A program made the position numbers and the translations under genes. A stretch of DNA of 64,000 nt from CAIXQW01 sp046049675 (GTDB lineage Bacteria; Bacteroidota; Bacteroidia; Chitinophagales; Chitinophagaceae), in the NCBI GenBank assembly GCA_046049675.1, contig JBJORA010000041.1, forward strand, positions 1 through 64,000, in the 5' to 3' direction. Positions 53,187 to 61,391 of this stretch are shown here, piece by piece. The notes under the pieces were generated by a model. That model was not told where the DNA came from, searched no databases, and saw nothing but the letters and a program-made list of their open reading frames with translations. Positions within the stretch are counted from its first letter, which is position 1. Each line of letters begins with the position of its first letter.

Positions 53187-53939
53187 CTAATCTCTGCTTA
53201 TTGGTTTTTGTTCTGCAACACAACCAAAGAATTTAGCAAGTATAAAGCCAGCGAAGAATCCACCTATATGTGCTGCATAAGCTACACCGCCACCTGAACC
53301 ACCTAAGCTTCCAAGCCCATTAAAGATTTGAAACGCTATCCATACACCCAAGGCAATGATGGCTGGCACTGTAACAGGAAAATAGAAAAGAATAGCCCGC
53401 ACTTTATTTTGTGGAAACATACATAAGTAGGCACCAAGCACACCACTAATTGCGCCACTTGCGCCAAGACTTGGAATTAGCGTGTCTTGCGCCTGAAAGA
53501 AACTACTCGCCACATGTGCTAGCGAACCTAATACGCCAGTCAATAGATAAAAGAGCAAATATTTGATGTGGCCCATTTGATTTTCAATGTTGTCGCCAAA
53601 AATCCACAAGTACAACATATTGCCAAAAATATGACTGATGCCGCCATGCATAAACATACTTGTAATCATTGTTAGATACACGGGTATTGGTGTTTGTTCC
53701 AAAGGAGGCATTTGATGTTTAATACCTGTTGCTTGATCTACATAAACTTTTGCCTGTGTTACGATGTCTTTTCCTGTAATTATTTCAGCCGGCACGGTGC
53801 TAAACGCGTAAGTGAATTTGTCGTTGTTGCCAATGCCTTGTAGCAATACAAAAACCAAAATATTTGCGATGATTAGTGCATATGTTACGAAAGGTACAAT
53901 ACGACGTTGGCTATTGTCGTCTGCGTAAGGAAAAAACAT
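53187..53939 (-). CDS. Rhomboid family intramembrane serine protease
   Basis: The 250-residue protein has six or more membrane segments and the catalytic dyad of rhomboid proteases: Ser in SLGASGAISGVLGAYL and His in AYAAHIGGFFAGF. The HGG..HIFGNMLYLWIFG stretch supplies the oxyanion and structural residues. It would cleave membrane proteins within the inner membrane; the substrate is unknown. The next gene starts 61 bases away on the other strand and encodes a T9SS-secreted protein, but no link is shown. Confidence 0.92.
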   Translation of the reverse strand: MFFPYADDNSQRRIVPFVTYALIIANILVFVLLQGIGNNDKFTYAFSTVPAEIITGKDIVTQAKVYVDQATGIKHQMPPLEQTPIPVYLTMITSMFMHGGISHIFGNMLYLWIFGDNIENQMGHIKYLLFYLLTGVLGSLAHVASSFFQAQDTLIPSLGASGAISGVLGAYLCMFPQNKVRAILFYFPVTVPAIIALGVWIAFQIFNGLGSLGGSGGGVAYAAHIGGFFAGFILAKFFGCVAEQKPISRD

Positions 53940-53988
53940 GCTGTAAAGTTAGTGTCTTGGTGCTAGATTTTTCTAGTAATAATGTATT

Positions 53989-53996
53989 TACATTTG
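53989..53996 (+). promoter_or_regulatory. -7 promoter element for the T9SS beta-helix gene
   Basis: TACATTTG fits TAnnTTTG and ends four bases before ATG 54001, predicting a leaderless or nearly leaderless transcript. Confidence 0.6.
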
Positions 53997-54000
53997 CTAG

Positions 54001-55746
54001 ATGCGTCCTAAACTATTGATACCCATTTTTAGTCTTTTGTCATTGACAGTAGTTGCACAAATTCCTGCTAACCGTCTTGTTGACTGGCGTAGGGTAGGCG
54101 TGCAACAGCAAACGCAACAGTGGATTGTACAAAATGTTGCTGCACTTGGCGCCGACACTACTGGACAAATGCCCGTAGATGTGCTAATTAATGCTAGTAT
54201 TGCAACAGCAGCTGCTGGCACTGAATTCTTTTTCCCTGCTGGTAGATATAAATTTACAGCGCCTGTTATCATGAAAAGCCATGTACGCTTGCGTGGTGAA
54301 GGCGTAGCAACTTTGTTTATTGTAAATATGCTTAGCCCAGACGATTTTATACAAATGAAGGGTAGCCTTACTGCTGCACAGATACCAATTACAAGTGATT
54401 GCCTTAAGGGTGATTCTTCTATTCAAACAAGTAATATACCATTAACCGTTGGCGCATATTATCGCTTAAAGTTTAATGACAGCGCGCTTATGTTTAGCAC
54501 TTGGGCTTACAGCATGGCAGGTCAGATATACCAAGTAAAAACCAGTACACTAGGCGCACCTTATAGCGCAAAGGTAGATGCTCAGCATCGTTTAAACTAC
54601 CTTGCTAGCGACAGTGCATATTTACAACAGCTTATTCCCATTGAGGATGCAGGTGTTGAATGTTTAAGCATAGAAATCAAAGACAGTTCAGTTGCGCAAT
54701 TACGTAATATCAACTTAAAGTACGCTGTTAACTGTTGGGTGCGTGGCGTGTCAAGTAACCGCACAAACTTTGGCCATGTTGTGCTAGAAAATGCCAAGCA
54801 TTGTAGTATAGAGCGCAACTACTTGCATCATGGCTTTGGCTATGGTGGTGGAGGTAGGGCTTATGGTGTAGTTTGCCAAGATGGTACATGCGAGAATCTA
54901 ATTAGCGATAACGTGTTTGAGCATCTACGACACAGCATGCTTGTACAAGGCGGCGCTAATGGAAATGTTTATGCCTACAACCACAGCGCTGATCCATTTT
55001 GGGAGAATGTTGTGCCTAATAGCAGCGGCGATATTGCTATCCATGGCAATTATCCCTACTGCAATCTGTTTGAAGGCAATACAGTAAGCCATATTTGGAG
55101 CGACAATAGCCACGGCGCCAATGGGCCTTACAATACTTTTTTTAGAAATAGAATTTATGGTTATGGCTTTAGTATAACAAGCGGTGATAGTTTAAATATT
55201 GTTAGCAACGAGGCAACGACCTATACACCAATTTATGGCAATTGGAATCTTGGAACGACAGTGGGCACACTTAGTAGTGGTAACAATGTAGTTACAAGTA
55301 ACGGTACAACCTATTCAGTGCAAGCTGCGGGAACGAGCGCAGCAACAGAAAGTAGTTTGTATTTATCAAGCAAACCACCATATTTATGGAATAGTGGCGC
55401 AGCTTGGCCATTAATAGGTTTGCCAATTGTGCCCAATACCTATACAAGCAGTGCAACGAATAGATTTAGTTTGTCGGAATTTGCAAACTGTGCCGAGATT
55501 GCAGAGAGTATTATTAATCTACATTCCAATAAAGACCCTCAAGTGTATCCAACGGCTGTCGATGGCAACGGACGTTTGCATATTATTGGTGCTAACACCA
55601 ACAGTACATTTAAGATTTGCAATGCGGCAGGTACGATAATTGCTCAAGGATTCCCTCAGAACAATACAATACAACTGCACAACCTTCATTCAGGTTTGTA
55701 CATTTTGCAGCTTGGCGCGGGCACTACAAAGTTTACTGTGTACTAG
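54001..55746 (+). CDS. Secreted right-handed beta-helix protein with T9SS C-terminal domain
   Basis: The 581-residue protein has a signal peptide ending near VVAQ, a pectate-lyase-like region with AGRYKFTAPVIMKSHVRLRGEG and a series of short strands with Asn and Gly turns (HVVLENAKHCSIERNYLHH, NLISDNVFEHLRHSMLVQGG, NLFEGNTVSHIW) typical of a parallel beta-helix. The last 70 residues (LHIIGANTNSTFKICNAAG-type and GLYILQLG) form a T9SS sorting domain. It probably binds or cleaves a polysaccharide, but no catalytic site is certain. Its stop interlocks with the convergent gene. Confidence 0.82.
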   Translation: MRPKLLIPIFSLLSLTVVAQIPANRLVDWRRVGVQQQTQQWIVQNVAALGADTTGQMPVDVLINASIATAAAGTEFFFPAGRYKFTAPVIMKSHVRLRGEGVATLFIVNMLSPDDFIQMKGSLTAAQIPITSDCLKGDSSIQTSNIPLTVGAYYRLKFNDSALMFSTWAYSMAGQIYQVKTSTLGAPYSAKVDAQHRLNYLASDSAYLQQLIPIEDAGVECLSIEIKDSSVAQLRNINLKYAVNCWVRGVSSNRTNFGHVVLENAKHCSIERNYLHHGFGYGGGGRAYGVVCQDGTCENLISDNVFEHLRHSMLVQGGANGNVYAYNHSADPFWENVVPNSSGDIAIHGNYPYCNLFEGNTVSHIWSDNSHGANGPYNTFFRNRIYGYGFSITSGDSLNIVSNEATTYTPIYGNWNLGTTVGTLSSGNNVVTSNGTTYSVQAAGTSAATESSLYLSSKPPYLWNSGAAWPLIGLPIVPNTYTSSATNRFSLSEFANCAEIAESIINLHSNKDPQVYPTAVDGNGRLHIIGANTNSTFKICNAAGTIIAQGFPQNNTIQLHNLHSGLYILQLGAGTTKFTVY

Positions 55747-56207
55747 GCTTCAGTTTTTACCCAGCGGTAAAGCTTACGTACGTAGTCAAAATACCCAAGC
55801 TCCATGCGTATCCAAAATACAACTGAAACCAAAGTTGCTACAGCTAGCATCACTTTAGCAACGCCACCATAAAGGTCGCCTGCAAAGTAAAGCAAGCAAG
55901 TGCCAGCGATAAAGAAGAACACCAATAGTATCAGTAAAATGTAAATGCCACCAACATCAATGCGTCGCGGATGGGTTTTTACTCTCACTACAGTGTCTTG
56001 GCCCTTTTGGTTAAACAGTACATGTGTGATTGGTAAGGTAGTTACACCATCTACATCCTCAGCATGAGGAATAATCTTTACTACATCATCACGTTCAACT
56101 ACCTCAAAATCCAACTGGTGCACATGTACCTTTTTTCCTACAAGTCGCTGTTTAATTTCTGAAGTGTCGTGGTTAGTCTTGAAACTAAGCGTTCGGTTAA
56201 AGATCAT
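55743..56207 (-). CDS. Small membrane protein of unknown function
   Basis: The 154-residue protein has a soluble N-terminal part (residues 1-85, rich in Val, Asp and His, with KKVHVHQLDFEVVERDD) followed by two membrane helices around residues 89-110 and 117-135, and a basic tail. I recognise no family. It converges on the beta-helix gene with a four-base overlap of stops and is divergent from pruA. Confidence 0.65.
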   Translation of the reverse strand: MIFNRTLSFKTNHDTSEIKQRLVGKKVHVHQLDFEVVERDDVVKIIPHAEDVDGVTTLPITHVLFNQKGQDTVVRVKTHPRRIDVGGIYILLILLVFFFIAGTCLLYFAGDLYGGVAKVMLAVATLVSVVFWIRMELGYFDYVRKLYRWVKTEA

Positions 56208-56395
56208 GGTTTGTAAATTGTTTTTTTGGTTATGTAAAAATAAGGTATTAACTGCAAGTTTTTCTATTTGTTTTGCACTTTTGCACAGATTTATTCACGT
56301 TTCAGTATGTGCAAAAAGTGCTGCTGTAAGACCTTTTGTCATTACTATAGACGTATCAAGTTGGCAAAAGTTACATGGCATTCGGCTTTTCACAG

Positions 56396-56403
56396 TACTT
56401 TTG
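56396..56403 (+). promoter_or_regulatory. -7 promoter element for pruA
   Basis: TACTTTTG fits TAnnTTTG, 28 bases before the pruA ATG. Confidence 0.55.
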
Positions 56404-56431
56404 CACTTCTTAAAAATTTCATTAACAAATC

Positions 56432-58069
56432 ATGAGTAACGGACACTACTTCTATCCAATGCCAGTCAACGAGCCTGTTTTGGGCTATGCACCAGGTAGC
56501 AACGAAAAGAAAGCCCTAAAAGCGGCACTTGCGGCGGCTAAGGCACAAGAGCTTGACATACCAATGTATATTGGCGACAAAGAAGTACGTACAGGCGAAA
56601 AGCACCGCATTCATCCGCCTCATGAAATTAAGCATACCCTTGGCTATTTTCACAAAGGCAATGCCACACATGCTAAAGATGCAGTAAAAGCTGCTCTTAA
56701 GGCGCGCGAAAAGTGGAGTAGCATGAGCTGGGAACACCGCGCAACCATATTTTTACGTGCCGCTGATTTACTTGCCACAAAATACCGCTGGGAAATGAAT
56801 GCCGCTACTATGCTTGGCCAAAGCAAAAATTGCTATCAAGCTGAAATAGACAGTGCATGCGAACTTATTGATTTCTTGCGCTTTAATGTACACTTCCTTA
56901 GCAATATCTATCGTCAGCAGCCAATTAGTGGTGCAGGTATGAACAATCGCACAGAGTATCGTGCATTAGAAGGTTTTGTGCTTGCAGTAACGCCGTTTAA
57001 CTTTACAGCTATTGGCGGCAATCTACCAACAAGTGCTGCTATGTGCGGCAATGTAGTAGTTTGGAAATGTGCCAATACACAAATCTACAGCGCGCAAGTA
57101 TTCATGAAAATACTTAAAGAGGCTGGCTTACCGGATGGTGTTATCAACCTTATCTATGTTGATGGTCCAGTTGTAGGAGAAGTTTGCTTGAATCACCCTG
57201 AATTCGCCGGTGTTCACTTTACAGGTAGTACTGGTGTATTCAACCGCATGTGGGCGCAAATAGGTAATAACATTTCTAATAGCGTTTACAAATCTTACCC
57301 GCGTATTGTTGGAGAAACTGGTGGTAAAGACTTTGTGCTTGTACATCACACTTCAAATGTTGATAGCGTAGTAGCAGGTTTGGCACGCGGTGCTTTTGAG
57401 TACCAAGGGCAAAAATGTAGTGCAGCTAGTAGAGCTTATTTGCCTGACAATTTAGCTAAAGACATCAAGAAAAAACTTGTAGCAGAAGTGCAAACAATGC
57501 AAATGGGCACTACAGAAGATTTTAGAAATTTTGTGAACGCAGTAATTGACGAAAAAGCTTTTGATAGTATCAAGGCTTATATTGATCGTGCCCGCAAGGA
57601 TAAAGGTGCCAAAATTTTAGTGGGTGGCAATTGCGATAAAACGAAAGGCTTTTTTATTGAGCCAACCATTATAGAAGTTTCTGATCCTAACTACACAACC
57701 ATGTGTGAGGAAATCTTTGGCCCTGTGCTTACAATCTACACTTACAAGGCAGAAGAGTGGGCTAAGGCTTGCAAATTAGTGGATAGCACTAGTCCGTACG
57801 CATTAACTGGTGCAATCTTTAGCCAGGATAAATACGCTATTGAGCAGGCTACTAAGTTGCTTGTAAATAGTGCTGGTAATTTCTACATTAACGATAAACC
57901 TACTGGTGCCGTTGTTGGACAGCAGCCATTTGGCGGCGCACGTGCTAGTGGTACTAACGACAAAGCGGGCAGTGCACTTAATCTTTACCGTTGGCTCAAT
58001 GCACGCACTATCAAGGAAACCTATGTGCCACCTGTAGATTATAGGTACAGTTTCTTGGGCGAGAAGTAG
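56432..58069 (+). CDS. pruA: L-glutamate gamma-semialdehyde dehydrogenase
   Basis: The enzyme oxidises glutamate semialdehyde (in equilibrium with pyrroline-5-carboxylate) to glutamate, the second step of proline breakdown. The 545-residue protein is the single-function form: VTPFNFTAIGGNLP in the NAD site, HFTGSTGVFNRMW, the catalytic Glu in IVGETGGKDF and the catalytic Cys in EYQGQKCSAASRAY. The C-terminal part has EEIFGPVLTIY and PFGGARASGTNDK. Proline dehydrogenase is not adjacent, so it is encoded separately or elsewhere. Confidence 0.96.
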   Translation: MSNGHYFYPMPVNEPVLGYAPGSNEKKALKAALAAAKAQELDIPMYIGDKEVRTGEKHRIHPPHEIKHTLGYFHKGNATHAKDAVKAALKAREKWSSMSWEHRATIFLRAADLLATKYRWEMNAATMLGQSKNCYQAEIDSACELIDFLRFNVHFLSNIYRQQPISGAGMNNRTEYRALEGFVLAVTPFNFTAIGGNLPTSAAMCGNVVVWKCANTQIYSAQVFMKILKEAGLPDGVINLIYVDGPVVGEVCLNHPEFAGVHFTGSTGVFNRMWAQIGNNISNSVYKSYPRIVGETGGKDFVLVHHTSNVDSVVAGLARGAFEYQGQKCSAASRAYLPDNLAKDIKKKLVAEVQTMQMGTTEDFRNFVNAVIDEKAFDSIKAYIDRARKDKGAKILVGGNCDKTKGFFIEPTIIEVSDPNYTTMCEEIFGPVLTIYTYKAEEWAKACKLVDSTSPYALTGAIFSQDKYAIEQATKLLVNSAGNFYINDKPTGAVVGQQPFGGARASGTNDKAGSALNLYRWLNARTIKETYVPPVDYRYSFLGEK

Positions 58070-58124
58070 GCTAGCAAAAAGTGCTAATTTGCATTTGATT
58101 AAGCATGCCACAGCTAGCATTATA

Positions 58125-58132
58125 TACCTTTG
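58125..58132 (+). promoter_or_regulatory. -7 promoter element for the small outer-membrane protein gene
   Basis: TACCTTTG fits TAnnTTTG and ends four bases before ATG 58137. This also rules out the in-frame upstream start at 58089. Confidence 0.6.
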
Positions 58133-58136
58133 TATC

Positions 58137-58688
58137 ATGAATAGGTTACTAAGTGTGCTATTTGTGATTGCATTTTCCGGAAGTGCAATTGCTCAAACTA
58201 CGGTTGATAAACCGGAGAAGGCAATTGTATTAAAGACCAATGCGCTTAATATATTGTTCATTCCTAGCATACATGGGGAGTTTCAGGTGGCTAAAAAGTT
58301 TTCTGTGCAAGCTAATGTACATCGGGTGCGTTACACGTTCATGAGCACAAGCCAATTGCTGAATATGAGCATGGATGCACGTTATTACATTGTTCCCACA
58401 AAAAACAAGCAACTAGCGGGGTTATACGTTTTGGGTGGCATGGCGCTATCGCATGATTATGACGCTTGGCGCACAGTTGATTCCGTAAGCATACCTGGTG
58501 GTACCAGTATGATAGGACCTATGGCTAAGATTGGTTATCAGATGGTTGTTGGCCAAAAACAAAGGCTTTATTTAGATGCAAACCTTGGTTTTGCGGCATT
58601 TCTATGGACCACTAAGCGCAACGATTATTTCAATGGTGAGCAAGAAGGGCGGATATTTTTAGGTGCTGGCTACCGAATTTGGCCTTAA
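58137..58688 (+). CDS. Small outer-membrane beta-barrel protein (DUF3575-like)
   Basis: The 183-residue protein has a signal peptide ending near SAIAQ, followed by AIVLKTNALNILFIPSIHGEFQVAKKFSVQ, which resembles the opening strands of DUF3575-type barrels, and strands such as MDARYYIVP, GLYVLGGMALSHDY and KIGYQMVVGQ. It ends with an aromatic-rich strand as expected for an outer-membrane barrel. The function is unknown. The start at 58137 follows from the promoter position. Confidence 0.7.
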   Translation: MNRLLSVLFVIAFSGSAIAQTTVDKPEKAIVLKTNALNILFIPSIHGEFQVAKKFSVQANVHRVRYTFMSTSQLLNMSMDARYYIVPTKNKQLAGLYVLGGMALSHDYDAWRTVDSVSIPGGTSMIGPMAKIGYQMVVGQKQRLYLDANLGFAAFLWTTKRNDYFNGEQEGRIFLGAGYRIWP

Positions 58689-58744
58689 TTACATGTTTTT
58701 AGCACACAAATCGCCAATATTTTGGCTATCTAGGCAAGTTTCAC

Positions 58745-58752
58745 TACCTTTG
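58745..58752 (+). promoter_or_regulatory. -7 promoter element for rpsO
   Basis: TACCTTTG fits TAnnTTTG. A TTTGG (58721-58725) lies about 20 bases upstream and could be the -33 element. The leader to the rpsO ATG is about 30 bases. Confidence 0.65.
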
Positions 58753-58784
58753 CCGCGGAAAAAAACGGATGTAAATTTTTTAGG

Positions 58785-59057
58785 ATGTCACATTTAACAA
58801 TTGAGCGTAAGAAGGAGATTTTTAAGACTTACGGAGAAAACGAAACAAATACTGGCTCTATTCAGGGTCAAGTAGCAATGCTCACAGAGCGTATTAACCA
58901 TATTAGTAATCACTTGAAAACTAATAAGAAAGACAAAAGCAGCCAGCGCGGTTTGTTGATGATGGTAGGTCGTCGTAAGCGCATGCTAGCTTATCTATCT
59001 AAGACTAACCTTACGGGCTATCGTGCCCTTATTGAGCAACTAGGTTTGCGTAAATAA
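58785..59057 (+). CDS. rpsO: 30S ribosomal protein S15
   Basis: S15 binds 16S rRNA early in 30S assembly. The 90-residue protein has the typical sequence with GSIQGQVAMLTERI, NHLKTNKKDKSSQRGLLMMVGRRKRMLAYL and the C-terminal GYRALIEQLGLRK. The short leader could fold for S15 autoregulation, but I see no clear structure. A terminator hairpin (59071-59106) separates it from pnp. Confidence 0.97.
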   Translation: MSHLTIERKKEIFKTYGENETNTGSIQGQVAMLTERINHISNHLKTNKKDKSSQRGLLMMVGRRKRMLAYLSKTNLTGYRALIEQLGLRK

Positions 59058-59070
59058 TTCAAAGCAAAGT

Positions 59071-59106
59071 ACATTCCCAGCTATTATGGTTGGGAATGTT
59101 TTTTTT
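59071..59106 (+). terminator. Terminator after rpsO
   Basis: ACATTCCCA (59071-59079) pairs with TGGGAATGT (59091-59099), followed by eight T. In other bacteria rpsO and pnp are separated by a similar partial terminator. Confidence 0.8.
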
Positions 59107-59189
59107 AAGGATATCTCAAGTATTGATTTAGCGCCGCATTATGTCGACGTATTGAGGTTTTCTATCATTTCAAAAAAAACTATTTTAGG

Positions 59190-61319
59190 ATGTTCACTAA
59201 TTTTCAGAGCAAAACATTTACCATGCCAGATGGTAAAGCAATCACATTAGAAACTGGCAAAATGGCTCGTCAAGCTGACGGGTCTGTATTATTGAAAGTT
59301 GGCAATTGCGCACTTTTAGCAACTGTTGTTGCAAGTAAAGAACCACGCCCAGGTCAAAGCTTCTTTCCACTAACGGTAGATTACCAAGAGAAGTTTGCAA
59401 GTGCTGGTCGTATACCAGGTTCATTTTTTAAGCGCGAAGGTCGTTTAAGCGACTACGAAGTATTAATTAGCCGATTGATTGATCGTGCATTGCGCCCATT
59501 ATTCCCTGACCAATACGTATGCGATGTGCAAGTACTTGTTACTATGCACAGTAGCGACGAAGAAGTAATGCCAGATGCTTATGCTTGTTTGGCTGCTAGT
59601 GCAGCGCTTGCTGTAAGTAATGTGCCAATCGAAGAAATCATTTCGGAAGTACGTGTAGCACGTATTGATGGCAAGTTTGTAATTAATCCAACACGCAGCG
59701 AATTAAAAACTGCAGATATGGACTTTATTATCGCCGCTACCGAAAAGAATATTATGATGGTAGAAGGTGAAAGCGATGAGTGTAATGAAGCCGATATGAT
59801 TACTGCTATTGAAGTGGGTCATGAAGCTATCCGTGTACAAATTGCAGCACAAAAAGAATTGTGGGCTGCTGTAGGTAGTCCTGCAAAGCGCGAGTGGACA
59901 AAGCCTTACACAAATGACGAGCTTAAGAAAAAAGTATTTGAATTTGCAGCACCAAAGGTTTTAGAGGTTGCTCGTAGCGCAAGTGCCAAGCACGATCGTA
60001 GTGCAGCTTTCAAAGCAATTCAAGAAGAAACAAAAGTACATATTGGCGAATTGCCTGAAGAAGATGCAGCATTGCTAAACGGCTTTTTCTATAAGTTAGA
60101 GAAAGAAGTAGTTCGTAACATGATGCTTGATGAGGCCAAGCGCCTTGATGGTCGTGACTACACAACAGTTCGCCCACTAGCAATTGAAACAGACGTATTG
60201 GCTATGCCACACGGTAGTAGCTTGTTTACACGTGGTGAAACACAAAGCTTAAGTACCGTTACATTAGGTAGCCCAGATGACGAGTCTTTGCAAGAGAATG
60301 CGCAAGAAAGTATTTATCGTAAGTTTTATCTTCACTACAACTTCCCTCCATTTAGCACAGGCGAAACACGCCCAATGCGCGGACCAGGTCGTCGTGAAGT
60401 AGGCCATGGTAATCTTGCTCAACGCAGTTTAGAAAAAATGATGCCGAGCCCAGAAACTTGGCCATATACAACGCGTATCATTAGCGATATTTTAGAAAGT
60501 AATGGTAGTAGTAGTATGGCTACAGTATGTGCAGGTAGTCTTGCATTGTTTGATGCAGGTGTACCAATGCCAAAGCACGTTGCAGGTGTTGCAATGGGCT
60601 TAATTAGCCGCGATAGCGATAAGAAGTGGTGCGTACTTACAGACATTCTTGGTGACGAAGACCATCTGGGTGATATGGACTTTAAGGTGACAGGTACACG
60701 TGACGGTATTTGCGCAATTCAAATGGATATTAAAGTTGACGGCTTAGGCATGGACGTAATGCGTCAAGCTTTAGAGCAAGCGCGTCAAGGTCGTTTACAT
60801 ATTTTGGATGCAATGTATGAGTCAATCGCAGAGCCACGCCAAGAAATGAAGCCTCAAGTACCACGTATTGAGCAGTTAACTATCGACAAGGAGTTTATTG
60901 GCGCAGTTATTGGACCAGGCGGTAAAGTAATTCAAGAAATGCAGCGCGAAACCAATACCACCATCAATATCGAAGAGGTAGATGGTAAAGGTATCATCAA
61001 GATCTTCTCTAAAGAAGGTGAAGGCATGAAGGCTGCAATGGCACGTATTAAAGGCATTGTTGCTGTACCAGAAGTTGGCGACGAGTACGATGCCACAGTG
61101 AAGAGCATTATGCCATATGGTGCATTCGTAGAATTTTTACCAGGCAAGCAGGGCTTATTGCATATTAGCGAAGTAAGTCACAAGCGCCTAGAAAATTTAG
61201 AAGGTGTGCTTAACGAAGGCGATCAAATTAAAGTAAAGCTACTTGGTATAGATGCTAAGAGCGGTAAGTTTAAGCTAAGCCGCAAAGTATTGATGCCAAA
61301 GCCAGAAATGCCTCAATAA
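59190..61319 (+). CDS. pnp: Polyribonucleotide nucleotidyltransferase (PNPase)
   Basis: PNPase degrades RNA phosphorolytically from the 3' end and can add tails. The 709-residue protein has two RNase PH domains (the second with MPHGSSLFTRGETQSL, GPGRREVGHGNLAQR, SMATVCAGSLALFDAG and DEDHLGDMDFKVTG), then a KH domain (IGAVIGPGGKVIQEM) and an S1 domain (YDATVKSIMPYGAFVEF). Its start context TTTTAGGATGT is shared with rpsO. The pnp transcript ends at a hairpin at 61345-61373. Confidence 0.96.
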   Translation: MFTNFQSKTFTMPDGKAITLETGKMARQADGSVLLKVGNCALLATVVASKEPRPGQSFFPLTVDYQEKFASAGRIPGSFFKREGRLSDYEVLISRLIDRALRPLFPDQYVCDVQVLVTMHSSDEEVMPDAYACLAASAALAVSNVPIEEIISEVRVARIDGKFVINPTRSELKTADMDFIIAATEKNIMMVEGESDECNEADMITAIEVGHEAIRVQIAAQKELWAAVGSPAKREWTKPYTNDELKKKVFEFAAPKVLEVARSASAKHDRSAAFKAIQEETKVHIGELPEEDAALLNGFFYKLEKEVVRNMMLDEAKRLDGRDYTTVRPLAIETDVLAMPHGSSLFTRGETQSLSTVTLGSPDDESLQENAQESIYRKFYLHYNFPPFSTGETRPMRGPGRREVGHGNLAQRSLEKMMPSPETWPYTTRIISDILESNGSSSMATVCAGSLALFDAGVPMPKHVAGVAMGLISRDSDKKWCVLTDILGDEDHLGDMDFKVTGTRDGICAIQMDIKVDGLGMDVMRQALEQARQGRLHILDAMYESIAEPRQEMKPQVPRIEQLTIDKEFIGAVIGPGGKVIQEMQRETNTTINIEEVDGKGIIKIFSKEGEGMKAAMARIKGIVAVPEVGDEYDATVKSIMPYGAFVEFLPGKQGLLHISEVSHKRLENLEGVLNEGDQIKVKLLGIDAKSGKFKLSRKVLMPKPEMPQ

Positions 61320-61326
61320 CTGATCA

Positions 61327-61373
61327 TTTTTTTTTTTTTTTTTTGAGCTCGCTGTAATGGCGGGCTCTTTTTT
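61327..61373 (+). terminator. Terminator after pnp, preceded by an 18-base T run
   Basis: GAGCTCGC (61345-61352) pairs with GCGGGCTC (61360-61367), with one wobble pair, and is followed by six T. The unusual part is the T18 run at 61327-61344, just after the pnp stop. Its length should be treated with caution because homopolymers of this size are error-prone. Confidence 0.75.
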
Positions 61374-61391
61374 GTATGCTTTGCTGAAATA

